Below are positions 23,557 to 36,900 of a stretch of 64,000 bases of DNA, piece by piece. Position numbers and translations under genes: made by a program. The notes under the pieces were generated by a model. That model was not told where the DNA came from and made no database searches. It was given only the letters and a program-made list of their open reading frames with translations. Source of the DNA: Lepturacanthus savala (Eukaryota > Chordata > Actinopteri > Scombriformes > Trichiuridae); assembly GCA_030544235.1 (NCBI GenBank), contig CM060477.1:3315434-3379433 (forward strand), written 5' to 3'. The first letter of the stretch is position 1. Each line of letters begins with the position of its first letter.

Positions 23557-24815
23557 ATCTCACTTTATTTGATATGGGGCCTTTTAAAATATGATATATT
23601 TAGTTTGCTCAAGATCGCTTAATCAAAATGTTAAATCGGTCCGATATTCTGCTCTGGCCTGAAGGTTTAAATATTGGACTGACTCAGGTTGTCAGGTTGA
23701 CTCAGACTGTGCTACTGCTTTGAGGCAAATATAAAAAAAAAACACTGCATTTACCATTAATTACTTGAACTGGACTTGGGACATTATCCTCTATAAAATA
23801 GCCAGAAAAACCCTCAAGCTGTGCCTGTCTTAGATGCCATGAACGCAAACTGGAGATGTGTCACAGGACATGAAAACGTCCAAAAGGACTCGTTACAGCA
23901 CAGGAATATTATGTCATGTGTGATATAATATTGCTGATAATGTGAATAAGCAATAAAAGTGCATCCTTGATGTCTTTGTCTTTCCTTTAGACTAGGCAGA
24001 ATTTTGGGAAATGTACTGTAGAATTCAAATATTCTATATGTCAGACTCAAAAATGTCCAATAATGCCTCAAAATGGAGAAATTAGGCATTAAATATTAGA
24101 TAAATTACTGAAAATGACAAGAAGATAGCGATTAATTCGATTTTTAACTGGTGGACATATTGGTTTTCTTCAGTTTGAGGCATTATGGAACATTTTTTGA
24201 GCCTGGGCATAAAGAAGATTTGAATTCATCAGCCTTCAAAACCTGTAAAAATGCTGTATGCCAGAAAATTAACATGAAATGCCTTCAGGGTTCGTCTTCT
24301 TTTGAAAAGTGACCCTGACTATTTCTTCTTTCCTAATAATGTAACGTGGCTGCCTGCATCTTTTCTACCTCCACTCCATCCTTCTGCTTCTTTTCTCTCC
24401 TCCTCCTCCTCCTCCTCCTCCTGGGAGGATGCAGTCTGTCAGTCTCTCAGCAGACACGTACTTTATTAATGTGACACGGGGTAAAAGGACACGTCAAAGG
24501 CGATCAATCACCGTGGCTGTGGCACGGGACAAGAAAGCTTTTAATAAACCCAATCATCTTGGGTGCTTCACTTTCCAGCTGTGCCTGGTGTTTGGCACCG
24601 AGGAGCCCTGTACCAAGATGGCTGCCCCTCCCTCGGCCTGCAGGATGACTGATGGAGCGCCATCGCTTCAGCACTCCACTCAAATCACCCTCCGGGGGGA
24701 GTGTGTAAGCAGCACTTACACACTTTGTTTGTTCCTACTGAGTTTTCTCCAGGATTGTCAGAGATATTTGAGTTTGGTTTTGAGAAGAACTTTTGGCAAA
24801 TTGTGTGTTTGAAGC

Positions 24816-25135
24816 TTAACCACTTGACCCTCAGGCTTATTTATCAGTTTTCCTGCTATAAATGATAATAAATGTTGAATATCTCTACAACCACAAAGGT
24901 TATTGGACTTAAACCTGGAATCAAAATAAATCTACAACATGTGAGGTGACTACAGAAGAGTCAGAATCTATTTATGTTGCTGTTATAGAGCAAATATTAA
25001 AAAATATATATAAAATTGTGTTTTACTACAGATAAAAATACTTTATTTAGTGTTGGAGCTGAGGTTTTCTCATATAATTTATGAATAAAACTCAATGCTG
25101 CTGCTCTCTCAGGGTGTTTTGGATTTTAACAGATG
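24816..25135 (-). repeat. Family A repeat
   Basis: Inverted relative of 23181-23556. It begins TTAACCACTTGACCCTCAGG, continues through AATCTACAACATGTGAGGTG, and ends AGGGTGTTTTGGATTTTAA. Confidence 0.7.
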
Positions 25136-26070
25136 AATGCCTTTTTAATTATAAGGTGTTTATAAAAATGCTGCTCAAATCAACCAATCAGAAAAGAGGC
25201 TTTTTAAAAACAACCTTTTTCTGAAGGAGAGGAAATTATACTATAATCTATATAATATTATACTATATTAAGATTATTTTTGGCACTTTAAACCACAATA
25301 TATATTTGTTAGAGAACCTTCCAATAAAACAGGGAATATTGCACATTACTGTGAGATTTTTAATGAGTCATGTCTGATAATAAAAGAGCTCCACCCCAGT
25401 TTTAATAGCGTTCTGTTATGTAGTAAATGTTTATTATCTACACCTCTTCTAGTTCAACTAAAGACAAGTAAACTGTATAAAAGTGTTTCAAACAGAACAG
25501 TTCAGATTAAACAACTCAAAGTTACTTGGAGAAAATTATACTCATAATCATAAAAGCCAAAGTTAGTGAGATGTAATAATTAGTAAGAAGAATGTGTATC
25601 GTAGTTGTCCTGTTTATTTTGAACTGCACTGTACTCCTAATGGCATTATATTATATACAATGACAATAAACCTATTCTAGTCTATTCTGTTCAACTATAA
25701 GTCATTTTGCAAACCATTTAATAGCATTTATCATTTAGGATTCAAGCTAAGATAAATCAGAGAGAAAATTCAAACTGCTTCACTAAAATCTGAATTTAGA
25801 GCATTTCTGGATTAGTTATAGTTACAAACTACTATGGAAGTTATTCTGAAAAATGAAAAAACCTACATTTTGACTCTGAATTTGTGAAGATTGACAAAAA
25901 AGTGAAAATGAGAGTTGAATTCAGAGGCTAAAAGTGAGATATAATTTAAATGAAAACAAATTCACTTTAAATTCAAATAAACAATAATCGTTTACTTTAA
26001 TAAATTATATTTTTTGTATATATTTTTAATCACGTTAAACCAAGCTAATGTCCTTTCTAACATCATCTTT
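25136..26070. other. AT-rich intergenic sequence upstream of SNW1
   Basis: No gene or clear repeat. The SNW1 promoter begins near its right edge. Confidence 0.5.
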
Positions 26071-26120
26071 CTATTCTATTCTATTCTATTCTATTCTATT
26101 CTATTCTATTCTATTCTATT
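26071..26120. repeat. (CTATT)10 pentanucleotide microsatellite beside the SNW1 promoter
   Basis: Ten perfect CTATT units end about 80 bp upstream of the SNW1 start codon and about 40 bp upstream of the NRF1-type site. Length variation here would change promoter spacing. The open frames across it are chance products of the repeat. Confidence 0.95.
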
Positions 26121-26162
26121 CCAGCAGCTCATTTCTGTTCTATTGGATTGTTTTCTATACTC

Positions 26163-26174
26163 TGCGCATGCGCA
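26163..26174. promoter_or_regulatory. NRF1-type palindrome in the SNW1 promoter
   Basis: TGCGCATGCGCA is a perfect match to the palindromic binding site of nuclear respiratory factor 1. It lies 27 bp upstream of the SNW1 start codon. NRF1 sites are typical of TATA-less housekeeping promoters, which suits a spliceosome gene. No TATA box is apparent close by. The match is seen; use of the site is inferred. Confidence 0.7.
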
Positions 26175-26201
26175 GTACTCTGCTAAGGAAGAAAGGGGAA
26201 A

Positions 26202-29200
26202 ATGTCTTTGGCGAGGTGAGTCCCGCTAACCAGGCCTTTATGTATTTAATGGAGAACATTTCACCACAAACCGTTTCCACTGTGATGTAGACGACCGAGA
26301 GAAAACACTAAACGTGTCTCGTTGATGTTTTTGCTCTTGTTTCCTATTCTTCATCAGAGCTAGCTGAAGTTGTGCCTTAAGCTAACGTAAGCTAGCATAG
26401 TAGCACGCTGCCATGTCCACAACACTAGTTTATCGACTGTTAGTGATGTGTAAACTACACATTTACATGTGGTTGTTTCCGGAATCGTCTCGAAATGCTT
26501 TTTGCTAGGCTCGTTCCTGCTTTTTCATCATTTCCAGATGATCGATGTTAGCTCAGCGAAGCTAATCTGCCGGCTAACGACAGCTAGCTAGCTAGCTAAA
26601 TTAACGTTAGCCTAACCAGGAGCTGGTTGAGGCTCATAAACATCTTTAGGTGTGGAAAATGTTGTAAAAGCACAAGTTTACGCCTCACAATACTCTATTG
26701 TTGAACAATATATATATATCCTTTAAAGGAGAAAATCTTGATGGATTATATTATCTGGTGTGCAATGAATCTTTTAGATGCGAATGGAGATTTATTATCG
26801 TATAACAAATATTTAAAATGTTATATCATATCAAAGCCTAAACTATACTAAAAACATGACTTACCTTACTCTCGGGCTCATCTTAAATGATGTTGTCTTT
26901 GCCAATAAAATAGACAAATGTCAAGTAAACCGAAAATAACACTAAAATAAATAATTGCCCTAGGATAAATATATGCTCCATTGAAATAAAGAATACATTT
27001 GATTCACTTGCAATATCTAGTTTAAGAGAACACATTTTAAAATATCAGATCACGCCAAAAACAAAAGAAATACGTTACAAAATAATGAATGATTTTTACA
27101 CATCCAGTGAATTTTAAAGAGTAAGACTTAGATATGAAAGCAACTAATGTCTTGTGTAAAAATGACATAGAAACAACTGAACACTTTTTGTTACAAAACC
27201 CAGCTGTTCTGGAAATTATTCATAGGATGGTTAAGAAGAAAAACCTCAGCAGTTCCATATATATAGACTACAATAGTATTACCTTTCATATAATATTGAA
27301 AGTCTTAATGGTAAATATTTTCTAAACTTAGCTAAATTGTATATTCACAAAGCCAAATATCTAAAGGATATCTAAGGTCTATAGGATATCTAAGGTCATT
27401 GGGTCTATCTAAGGATAGACCCAATGAAGTGTATAATTAGCTTAGGTCAATTATTTATTTATTTTAGCGTTACTTTTCAGTTTACTTGACATTTGACTAT
27501 TTCGTGCCCTATATTCTTTGTTTTATTATTTTTTTTCTACACATGCTCCACCTTATTATACAGTGTTTGTTCATGTTAAATTCTTTATATAAACACATCA
27601 TTTGTGTGACTTGTTAGTAAATTCATCTTCGTGTGTTCAGCTTCTTACCGGCGCCGACCCAGCTGTCTCAGGACCAGCTGGAGGCAGAGGAGCGGGTCCG
27701 GGCCCAGAAGTCCTACTCCACCGCCCTGGTTTCTTCCCGAAGAGAGCCTCCTCCTTATGGACACAGAAAAGGCTGGGTGCCCCGCTCCCTGGAGGTGAAT
27801 ACACATTTCATATTCAGTTATTTTAGACAGGATTAAACTGTATAAGAGGAACAGGTTATTTAATTTAATTTGTATGAAATTTTATGCCACAGATTCATGC
27901 CATAGCTTTTTTCACCTTTGCTGTAAATGTTAATGTTCCTGCAGGACTTTGGAGATGGAGGCGCTTTCCCTGAGATCCACGTGGCCCAGTTTCCTCTGGA
28001 GATGGGCAGGAAGAAGAAGACGTCCAACGCTCTGGCGGTGCAGGTGGACGCTGAAGGAAAAATCAAATACGACGCCATCGCCAGACAAGGGCAGGGCAAG
28101 GACAAGGTAGACATGCAAATCATATATATATATATATATTGTCAAAGGTTTATGTCTATGATTTGCTGTGGTACATAAAGGTTCTTTCTAATCGTTTCTT
28201 ATCTTTCATGGTTGCAGGTGGTCTTCAGTAAGTACACAGACCTGCTTCCAAAAGAAATCCTGAATGAAGACACCCCAGAACTACAGAAACCTGATGAGGA
28301 GGCTGTACAAGAGGTAAGATGTGGTGCAATGTGAATGAATGGAAAGGCTGAGGAAGGCAGCTAATGGTTTATTTATTTATGTACTGAGTTATGCTTATTT
28401 TTTATCGATTATAGCAGTTTCAGCTCTCTATAATTTTGGCCACTTCCTGTTATAAAACATGCAAACAAGCAAAAATCATAATCGGATGACATCCGAGGTC
28501 TAGTTTTATGTGAGTTTAAGGATCCTTGACGTTAAAAATTTTGAGAAACACAAAATGTTACCTACCTTTGTCCTTTTTATTTTTAAAGGTTGGATCTTAC
28601 TGTAACTATAAGTGGTCTGCATGTAATAATGTCTGTATTAGGTGCTTTAAAGTTTGCATCTGGTTTGTGTGTCCTGTGTAGCTGACAGAGAAGACCCGTG
28701 CTGCTCTGGACAAGCAGGTGTCTCAGAAAATCGCTGCTGCGATGCCTGTAAGAGCAGCAGATAAACAGGCTCCAGCACAGTACATCAGGTAGGTGTTAAA
28801 ACTTTAACCACCATTTAAACATCAATTGGAAAGATTCACAGTTTTTTTGGAGCAACTCAAAACACACATTTTCAGCAAGAGTTTATCTTGACACAACTTA
28901 TGTCTCTGTTATCTTGTTGTGTTTATTCTTAGGTCCCCCAGGCTTAAATGTCTAAAATGATTTAGAAGTTAGTTTATTTAAAACAAAAATAACTCAAGAC
29001 CAAAAAAATTAATTTTAAACTGCCTTTTCTCTCTTTCTCTTCCTAAGATACACTCCATCACAGCAGGGAGTGGCTTTTAACTCAGGGGCCAAACAGAGAG
29101 TCATCCGCATGGTGGAAATGCAGAAAGACCCAATGGAACCACCACGTTTCAAGTAAGTAAACAAATTTACTCATTAAACAAGGACCCCCCAAGCTGAAGC

Positions 29201-32200
29201 ACAGGCTCGCCTGAACCAAATCATTACATCCAATACATAAATTGTATGAGAAAAGCCTCAGATGCAACACTAAATAAAGTGTTTTTATCTGTAGTGAAGC
29301 ACAATTCAGTCTGGCACTCTAAAATTGCGCTGTTTTAATGCATCTGTTTTGGCAGAAATACCAATCATATATTAGACTACTGATTCCTGGATTTTTTTTT
29401 TTTTTCGATATTCTAATTTTATTTGCTATGACACTTCTCTAGTCACCAACATGTTGTAGACCTTGCAATTGTGGAGATTGTCCATATTTATTGTGTGTAT
29501 GGTCTGTCATTTGGAGCAGAAAACCTGAAAAATAGCCCTGGAGCTTATGAGGTCATTTCCACCCTTCAGAGACCCCTGTATTCATTTAGTCCACCCTAGC
29601 GGACTTAAGAAGGAAGGAAGGGGCAAGTATGAAGGATATAATGAGGGAGAAAAGGTGAAGGAAATAAGAAAGGAGGGAGGGAAAGAATGAGGAAGAAAGG
29701 TAGGAAAGAGAATAGAAGCAGGAAGGGAAGGAAGGAAAAAATAACCGTTTATCTCAGGAGAATCTGTATCTAATGCATAAGTACACTGGTTTATATTTTA
29801 ATTCAGTAAAGATAGACCATTTTTTGGACTTATATTTCTGACAAAATCTGTGATTCTCTTTGACACCTTCTCATTAACTGTGTAACTGTCTTTCAGGATA
29901 AATAAGAAAATTCCTCGGGGACCTCCTTCTCCTCCTGCCCCGGTCATGCATTCTCCCAGCAGGAAGGTGCAGTACTTAACATGTTTGACTGAGATCCACT
30001 GAGACTTCTTGCTTTTAACACAATATATCCATGAATTCATATTAAGTTGCTACCGATGACAACAAGCTTTAATTATTTGACTGATTTTTCTTCATTTTGT
30101 GTTAGATGACAGTAAAGGAACAGCAGGAGTGGAAGATTCCTCCGTGTATTTCCAACTGGAAGAACGCCAAGGTAATGTAATAATAACTGGGACACTGATT
30201 ATTCCAAGTGTGTAATTGTACTAATCAGGGTTCCCATGGAGACTTAAAAAGTCTTAAAAGCATTGAAATTATCAATCTGTAAAAAGTCTTGAAAAACCCC
30301 TTTGTATAGGGAGGTCATTCTTTATAAAAGTTGAGATGAGGAAAGTGAAAAAAATAGTTGTGGGTGATATATATATGTATGGACGTAGTAAGTATTTATT
30401 GTTATTGATATCATATTGATGTCATATTTATTGTTCGGGATTGTTTGAGAAATAAATGAATAAATTAATTGGGTAATCGTTATTAAGTTGTATATAAATC
30501 TTAAGCTTGTAGAAACCCAGATTAATGTTTTCTTTGTCATTTTTCTTCCTGATACATAAAGAATAATAATTGAATTTAGTTCAGACTCCAGATGTCTGTG
30601 TCCTCTCTGTTCGTCTCTTATTCTTGGATTGGTTTTAATTCTCTTCAGGGCTACACCATTCCTCTGGACAAACGTCTGGCTGCTGACGGCCGCGGGCTCC
30701 AAACAGTTCACATTAATGAAAACTTCGCCAAGCTGGCCGAGGCTCTCTACATCGCTGATAGAAAGGTAATCCGGCATCGTCCTGATTCATCTGTTGTCCA
30801 GAGTTGTTGCATGTCTGCCTGGAAAATGAACTAATGCAGCAGTTTTCAAAGTGTGAGGTAAAAAATTAACAGAAAAAGAAAGAAACATCTGACGAGGGGC
30901 AAAATGTTTTAGTATTTCAAGTGAAAGAGAGAGGGGACACAAATTCTGGGACAGAAAACTGAGGAAGTATGAGTCTGAATCCCATTAAAATACAGGTAAG
31001 CAAAATATGATGAAAATTGCCGTCATGTACAGGATTTAAGAGATATGAAAAGCAGCTGGACATGGTGAACAATGATGATAAAAACCTCTGAGGCTGATCT
31101 GTTTATTTGATTTGAGAAATTTGCACAAAGAGGCCTCAGTATGTAAAAAAAGCTGTTGGATCTTAAGGCACAAACACAGATAAAGATGATTAAAGAAGAT
31201 TGAAATGTTTTAAAAATGTTAAGAACATCCAAACGGGTTTAAGATGTTTACAATAGTAAAGATGTGTACAGCTTTTATTGTTTAAAACATTTTAAGCCTG
31301 TGTGGAACATACAAAGCAACAATAATACTACGAATAATAAGTGGGGTGAATGGAGGGGCATGCACTGAGTTCTGACTCAAAGTTCTGACTGAACTAATGA
31401 AATACTGCTTGTGTGTTCAGGCCAGGGAGGCCGTGGAGATGAGAGCTCAGGTGGAGAAGAAGATGGCCCAGAAGGAGAAGGAAAAGAAGGAGGAGAAGCT
31501 GAGGGAGTTGGCCCAGATGGCCCGAGATCGCAGGGCGGGAATTAAAAGTCACGGAGACAAAGGCAAGTCCCGGGACAAAAGTTTTTTTTTTCCCACCATA
31601 TACGAGTTTTGTGTGTGTGGTGTCTACGGATGTGTGGTTTTCTGAGTGAGTAGAGCAGCGGACTGTCACCGGTGCCGTTGCCAGTTCTAAATCTGGAACA
31701 CGAGTGGCATAAGTGATGACAACATTTTTCACCCTGCCAGCGCTGACAGGACCAGTAAGCTGTGAAATGATGTGTCTGCCCCTCTGCTGATAGTTCACAT
31801 ACACTCTGGAGAAGTAAAATCAGCGTTCCACGTCCTGTTTTTTTGCTGCATATTCCTCCAACGGCCGTTTGGCCACATCACATCGACTGGAAATGCAAAA
31901 ATCTAAATTTACATAGCTTTTGTTTCTGAATTCCAGCGTGTTTACAGACTAACAAGTTCTGTTTATCAATTCCACACCACACCCAAACTTTACCTAACAT
32001 CTCTTGCTTCTGTATATGTTAACCCTCTACTGCATGAAATATTACATGGTAAAATATATATATATATATACAGCTCTGGGGAAAACAAGTAAGAGACCAC
32101 TGCAAATTTATCAGTTTTTCTCAGATTTTACTATTTTTAGGTATGTGTTTGGGCAAAAGGAAGATTTTTATTTGAGTCTATAAAAATAAAATAAATAAAA

Positions 32201-33903
32201 ATGTCATTTAGAGCATTTGTTTGCAGAAAATGACAAATGGTCCAGAAAACATAATGTTTTCAGACCTCAAACTATAAAAAGAAACACGTTCAAATTCAGT
32301 TTCATTTCAGTTTACACTTAAGAAGATTTCAGAAATCAATATTTAGTTTCAGGGTACTTTTCCATGTTTGCATATTGTTGTCACATGACAACACATTTTT
32401 TAGTATATTAGAAAAAGAAAACTTGCAGCATATTTGAATTAAATGTGGGGAAAAAATAGAATTTTATCGAGCACAGATAGTGAGTTAAATTTTTCATTTG
32501 GTAAAATTTTCCATGCCCATGAGAAAAAAGGAAAAAGGGACTGGTGAACACACATCCTGGTCATGTGACCTCATAAATCAAAACAAAAGCCCCCCCTTTT
32601 CACACCTAACTGTAAAAACAGATTTTCTATCACAGTTCTGTAGAATAATAAAGATAGTAGTCGTTGCCGTACAGCAACACTCTGCAATAAGAAGGTTAAT
32701 AACTTGATTTAATTTCTGTTTCTTCGCTTCCTCTTTCTCCACCTTTTCTCCGTCCTTCTCTCGCGGCAGGTGGTGAGGACAGCGAGGCCAGAGAGCGTGA
32801 CGAGATCCGTCACGACAGGAGGAAAGACCGACAGCATGACAGGAACATTTCCAGGGCTGCTCCTGATAAGAGGTGCTGGACACGCACTTTAAACACCCAC
32901 ACGTGACCCCCCCACCACCACCATCACTTCCCTCTGAATACACACCACACACTGCTGAATCATTCATGGAGCCAGCAGCACTAGGACTGAACTAATGCAG
33001 GAGGATCCAGCAGAGAAGTCTGGCAGTAGTCCTTGTCTCCAACAACCCTGTTCGTGTGTGTGTGTGTGAATTGATGGTGTTGTGTGTCCCTGGAGAAGTG
33101 GAGGCAGTGAAAATCAGAAGGCAGAAACCTTGTTACTGTGAAATGAACTTTCACTTAACTTTAAGAAAAAAAGATGCTGTTGGCCGAAGGACAGTCGAGG
33201 TGTTAAAGTCACAAAGAGCTGTGCTTTTAATTGGTAATTGATCCAAATGAGTTTTCAATTACAACAAGATCTACAACAAGGACACTGCCTATCAATAGCC
33301 TGACTAATAATGATTATAATAATAATACAGTAGGCTAACTAATAATAATAATAATAATACCACCAGTGGCCTGACTAGTAGACGATGCAGAAATCAAACA
33401 GGAAAATCCTCCGTTTATAGATTAGATTCGATTTGACTTCATTGATCCTTTGGGAGGTTCCTCAGGGAAATTCACGTCCTATAAAAAAAACTTAAGACAC
33501 ACAAACAGAAGAGTAACATCCATAAAAAAACACCCTAAATAACAACATATCCAAACTAAATAAATAAAAAAACATTCAAATAAACGCCTGACACACCATT
33601 GTTATGGTAAAAGTAGGCGTGGTATATGAGGTAGATCTGTAGATTATTGGAGAAATACTAATAAATAAATTACACATGGTTGCCTACCATGTATACAGTA
33701 GTTATTATGAATTATATAAATATATTAGGAGTATAATAACTATAAACTATTAAATAGAAAGTATATAATATATAAATAAGCAAAGATATATTTATACTTG
33801 TACACATACAATAATAAAATGAATTATATTGAGTATATAATATAGTATATTGAGAGTATAATACAAGTATAATAAATATAAGATAATCTATTGAATAGAA
33901 AGC

Positions 33904-33939
<36 letters not shown>

Positions 33940-36900
33940 GCTTATATATATATATATTATATGCTTATATATATATATATATACACACACATGCATAGAC
34001 ATTCATACTTGTACACATACAATATAATAATATAATTCCAGCTGACAGCTGCCTTCACTCACCAACTTTTTGTCCTTAATTTGCAAACTGCACCAGTTTG
34101 TTTATTCTCTCCCTGTCTTTGTGCTAAAAAGTGCAGCATTAGCATATAAACTTGTGAATGTGGCTGTACATGTGCAACGTTGAAATTGAATCTCCCCCAA
34201 AAGACCTGAATGAAAATCTTTCACTTTTAATTACAGTGCAGTAGCTGTCAGGAACGGGGCTGATTGCTTGCAGCTTTTTTAGAAACTACTCATCTAAACA
34301 GCTTCACACCCTCTGCTGCGCTTCCTCAGACGCTCTGCAGTGCATCTGCAGAGTGTGAAGCCGATCAGATAAAACTGTTGTTGAGTAATCAACGCGGTAC
34401 ATTAATTACAAACACTATCAGTCCTTCCAATTTAGTTAGATACGCTTAATTCCTTTTAAAATAACGCTGTGAAATCCCAGCCCTGGAGTACACCTGGAGG
34501 CATACATAAAAGAATCCGCCAATATATTAGAGCATTAATGAGACGTTATAAAATTAAACTGTCCCTTGTGGCTCCAGATGTTTGACGCTTGCAGCGTTTT
34601 TAAGTATTTGTAGAAATGTAAATTGACCTTTTCCAGCTATAAATTTCCGCCTGTTTTTTTTGTTGTTTTTCAGGTCGAAGCTGCAGAGAGACCAGGACAG
34701 GGACATCAGCGAGCTCATCGCTCTGGGCGTGCCCAACCCTCGATCCTCCACCGAGGCTCAGTACGACCAGCGGCTCTTCAACCAGAGCAGGGTTAGAGTC
34801 TGCATTTATACCGATCCATCCACGGCTACTTCACAGAAAATCAAACTAGAACTGGAGCGAAAGATCTTCTGTGACACGAGAGGAGGATATGTCCAGAAAA
34901 GATAGATTATTACCTTCTGGAGTCAAGTTGTCTCGAATATCTGTTTATCTTTGGGGGGAAATGTGTTTTTTTCCATTTAGGCTGAAGTAGTAATTTAAAT
35001 TTTAACATTCTGTTCTTCTAATCAGGCAGCTTAATTCTTTTAGGGGTATTGTCTTAACCTGTTAAAATCCAAAAACAACCCATGAGAAAACCTCAGCTGC
35101 AACACTATAAATACAATAAATAAGTACACTAACGATAAGTTAGGGATATAGTGAGAGACTCATACATTTTTAGGGTAGTAAATATTAAAACTAATGAAAA
35201 TGGTGTTTCTTCTCATTCATTAATAATAACTTTGTGAACTTTACTGAAAATTCAGACTAAATAGGAGAAGTCCATGTAATTAACATTATCCCTAACTTAC
35301 TGTGAGTAGTGTATTTTTTAACTATGTGCAATAGTTAAAATCTTCATCTGTGTGTACAGGTGCTATTTTTAAATAGCAGGGGTATGTGTTTTTTTTTTTT
35401 AATATAATTATGTATTTTTAGTACATACTACTACTACTATTACTACATAGTGTGACTCAGAGCCCTGCAATAATTCCAATGTGTTTAGATTGCTGGCCTA
35501 TGCATAAATTGCATAAAATAAAGTAACCTCGATGTTAAATTTTGTAATATTCTAGCTATAATTGCAGCTAACAGCATCTCTCTAATCACCTCACATGTTG
35601 TAGATTTCTTTTGATACCAGGTTTAAATACATTAACCTTTGTAGTTGTAGAGATTTTCTATATTTATTATCATATATAGCAGGAAAACGGAAAAATAGGC
35701 CTATTAATAGAACTATTAATCCTTTCTTAAGGGTTAGATCATCCTGTGGAAAGATATTCTGCCTGAAAAGAGACTCTTCATTTCTCTGTGTTTTTCCAGG
35801 GCATGGACAGTGGTTTTGCTTGTGGTGAGGATGAGTCCTACAACGTTTACGACCAGCCGTTCCGTGGAGGCAGAGACATGGCGTCCAACATCTACCGGCC
35901 CAGCAAAACCATCGACAAGGACGCCTACACAGACGACTTCGACACACTCATGCAGAACAACCGGTACGAGGGAGGAGTTTGGTTTTATTCACAACTTGCA
36001 AATGCCCCCAAAAGAAAATCATGTTCTGTAGATTACAAGCTGCAAACAGTGAAATATGCAGCTGAAAACAGTAATCGAGCAGCAGAAAGAAGGTTTGGAG
36101 TTGTCGACGTAGAGGATGAAGAATTTAACGCATTTAGGAATTAAGAGTGAGATCGTGAGTTTATGAACTTATGTTCTTTCTGCTATAGTTACGTGAATAA
36201 CTGTTAATATATTATGTTCGGCCTGTTCAGTCTCTATTATCACTATAACTTACCTACTAATATAGGAAAAGCACTCATCTAAATAACTAAATAATATCTT
36301 TGAAAATGCGAATCAGAAAAGCTGGAACTCTTGAATCTCTGTTCTGCAGAGCAGAGACCTGTTTAAATCATGAAAATGCTAAACGTTTTGACTTTTAAAG
36401 GTAGCGCTTATGTCCTTTTAAAAAGGATAATTACATACAGTGATGGAAGGAGATCAAATTTAGGACTTCCAAATTTACCAGGCCAATAACGGGACGGCTG
36501 AAGTTTAACCTTCTTGATTTCCTCTTTTTTTTTTTTAAATAATAATAAAAGCCTGAATAATTTTCGAGGTCGTCGCAGCTTTATTTTGAGGCAAAGTGAG
36601 CACATGATGTCCCAGCAGGAGTCCTCGTCCTCGGGGCAGCGCTACACTCCACCAGCCGAGCATAGCCTGTCCCATATGTTTAGTCACCAGCTTGTCGGCG
36701 TCCTTTAGGAATAGCTGGCTGGCTGCAGGGTGCTACACCTTCTGCAAAACCACTTCTATACTAAATAAAAATGTAGGAAAGCAAAAACATATGTTCCATG
36801 AAATACACACTGTCCTGTTTTTCAATCCTTAGTCCTTTTTCCGCTTTGAGGACAAAAAAAAAAATAGTCTCATCGATGCATTTTCAGCACATTCTCATTC

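Noticed and set aside
30322..30777. 151-codon minus-strand open frame
   Set aside because: Antisense shadow of SNW1 exon 9 running on into AT-rich intron.
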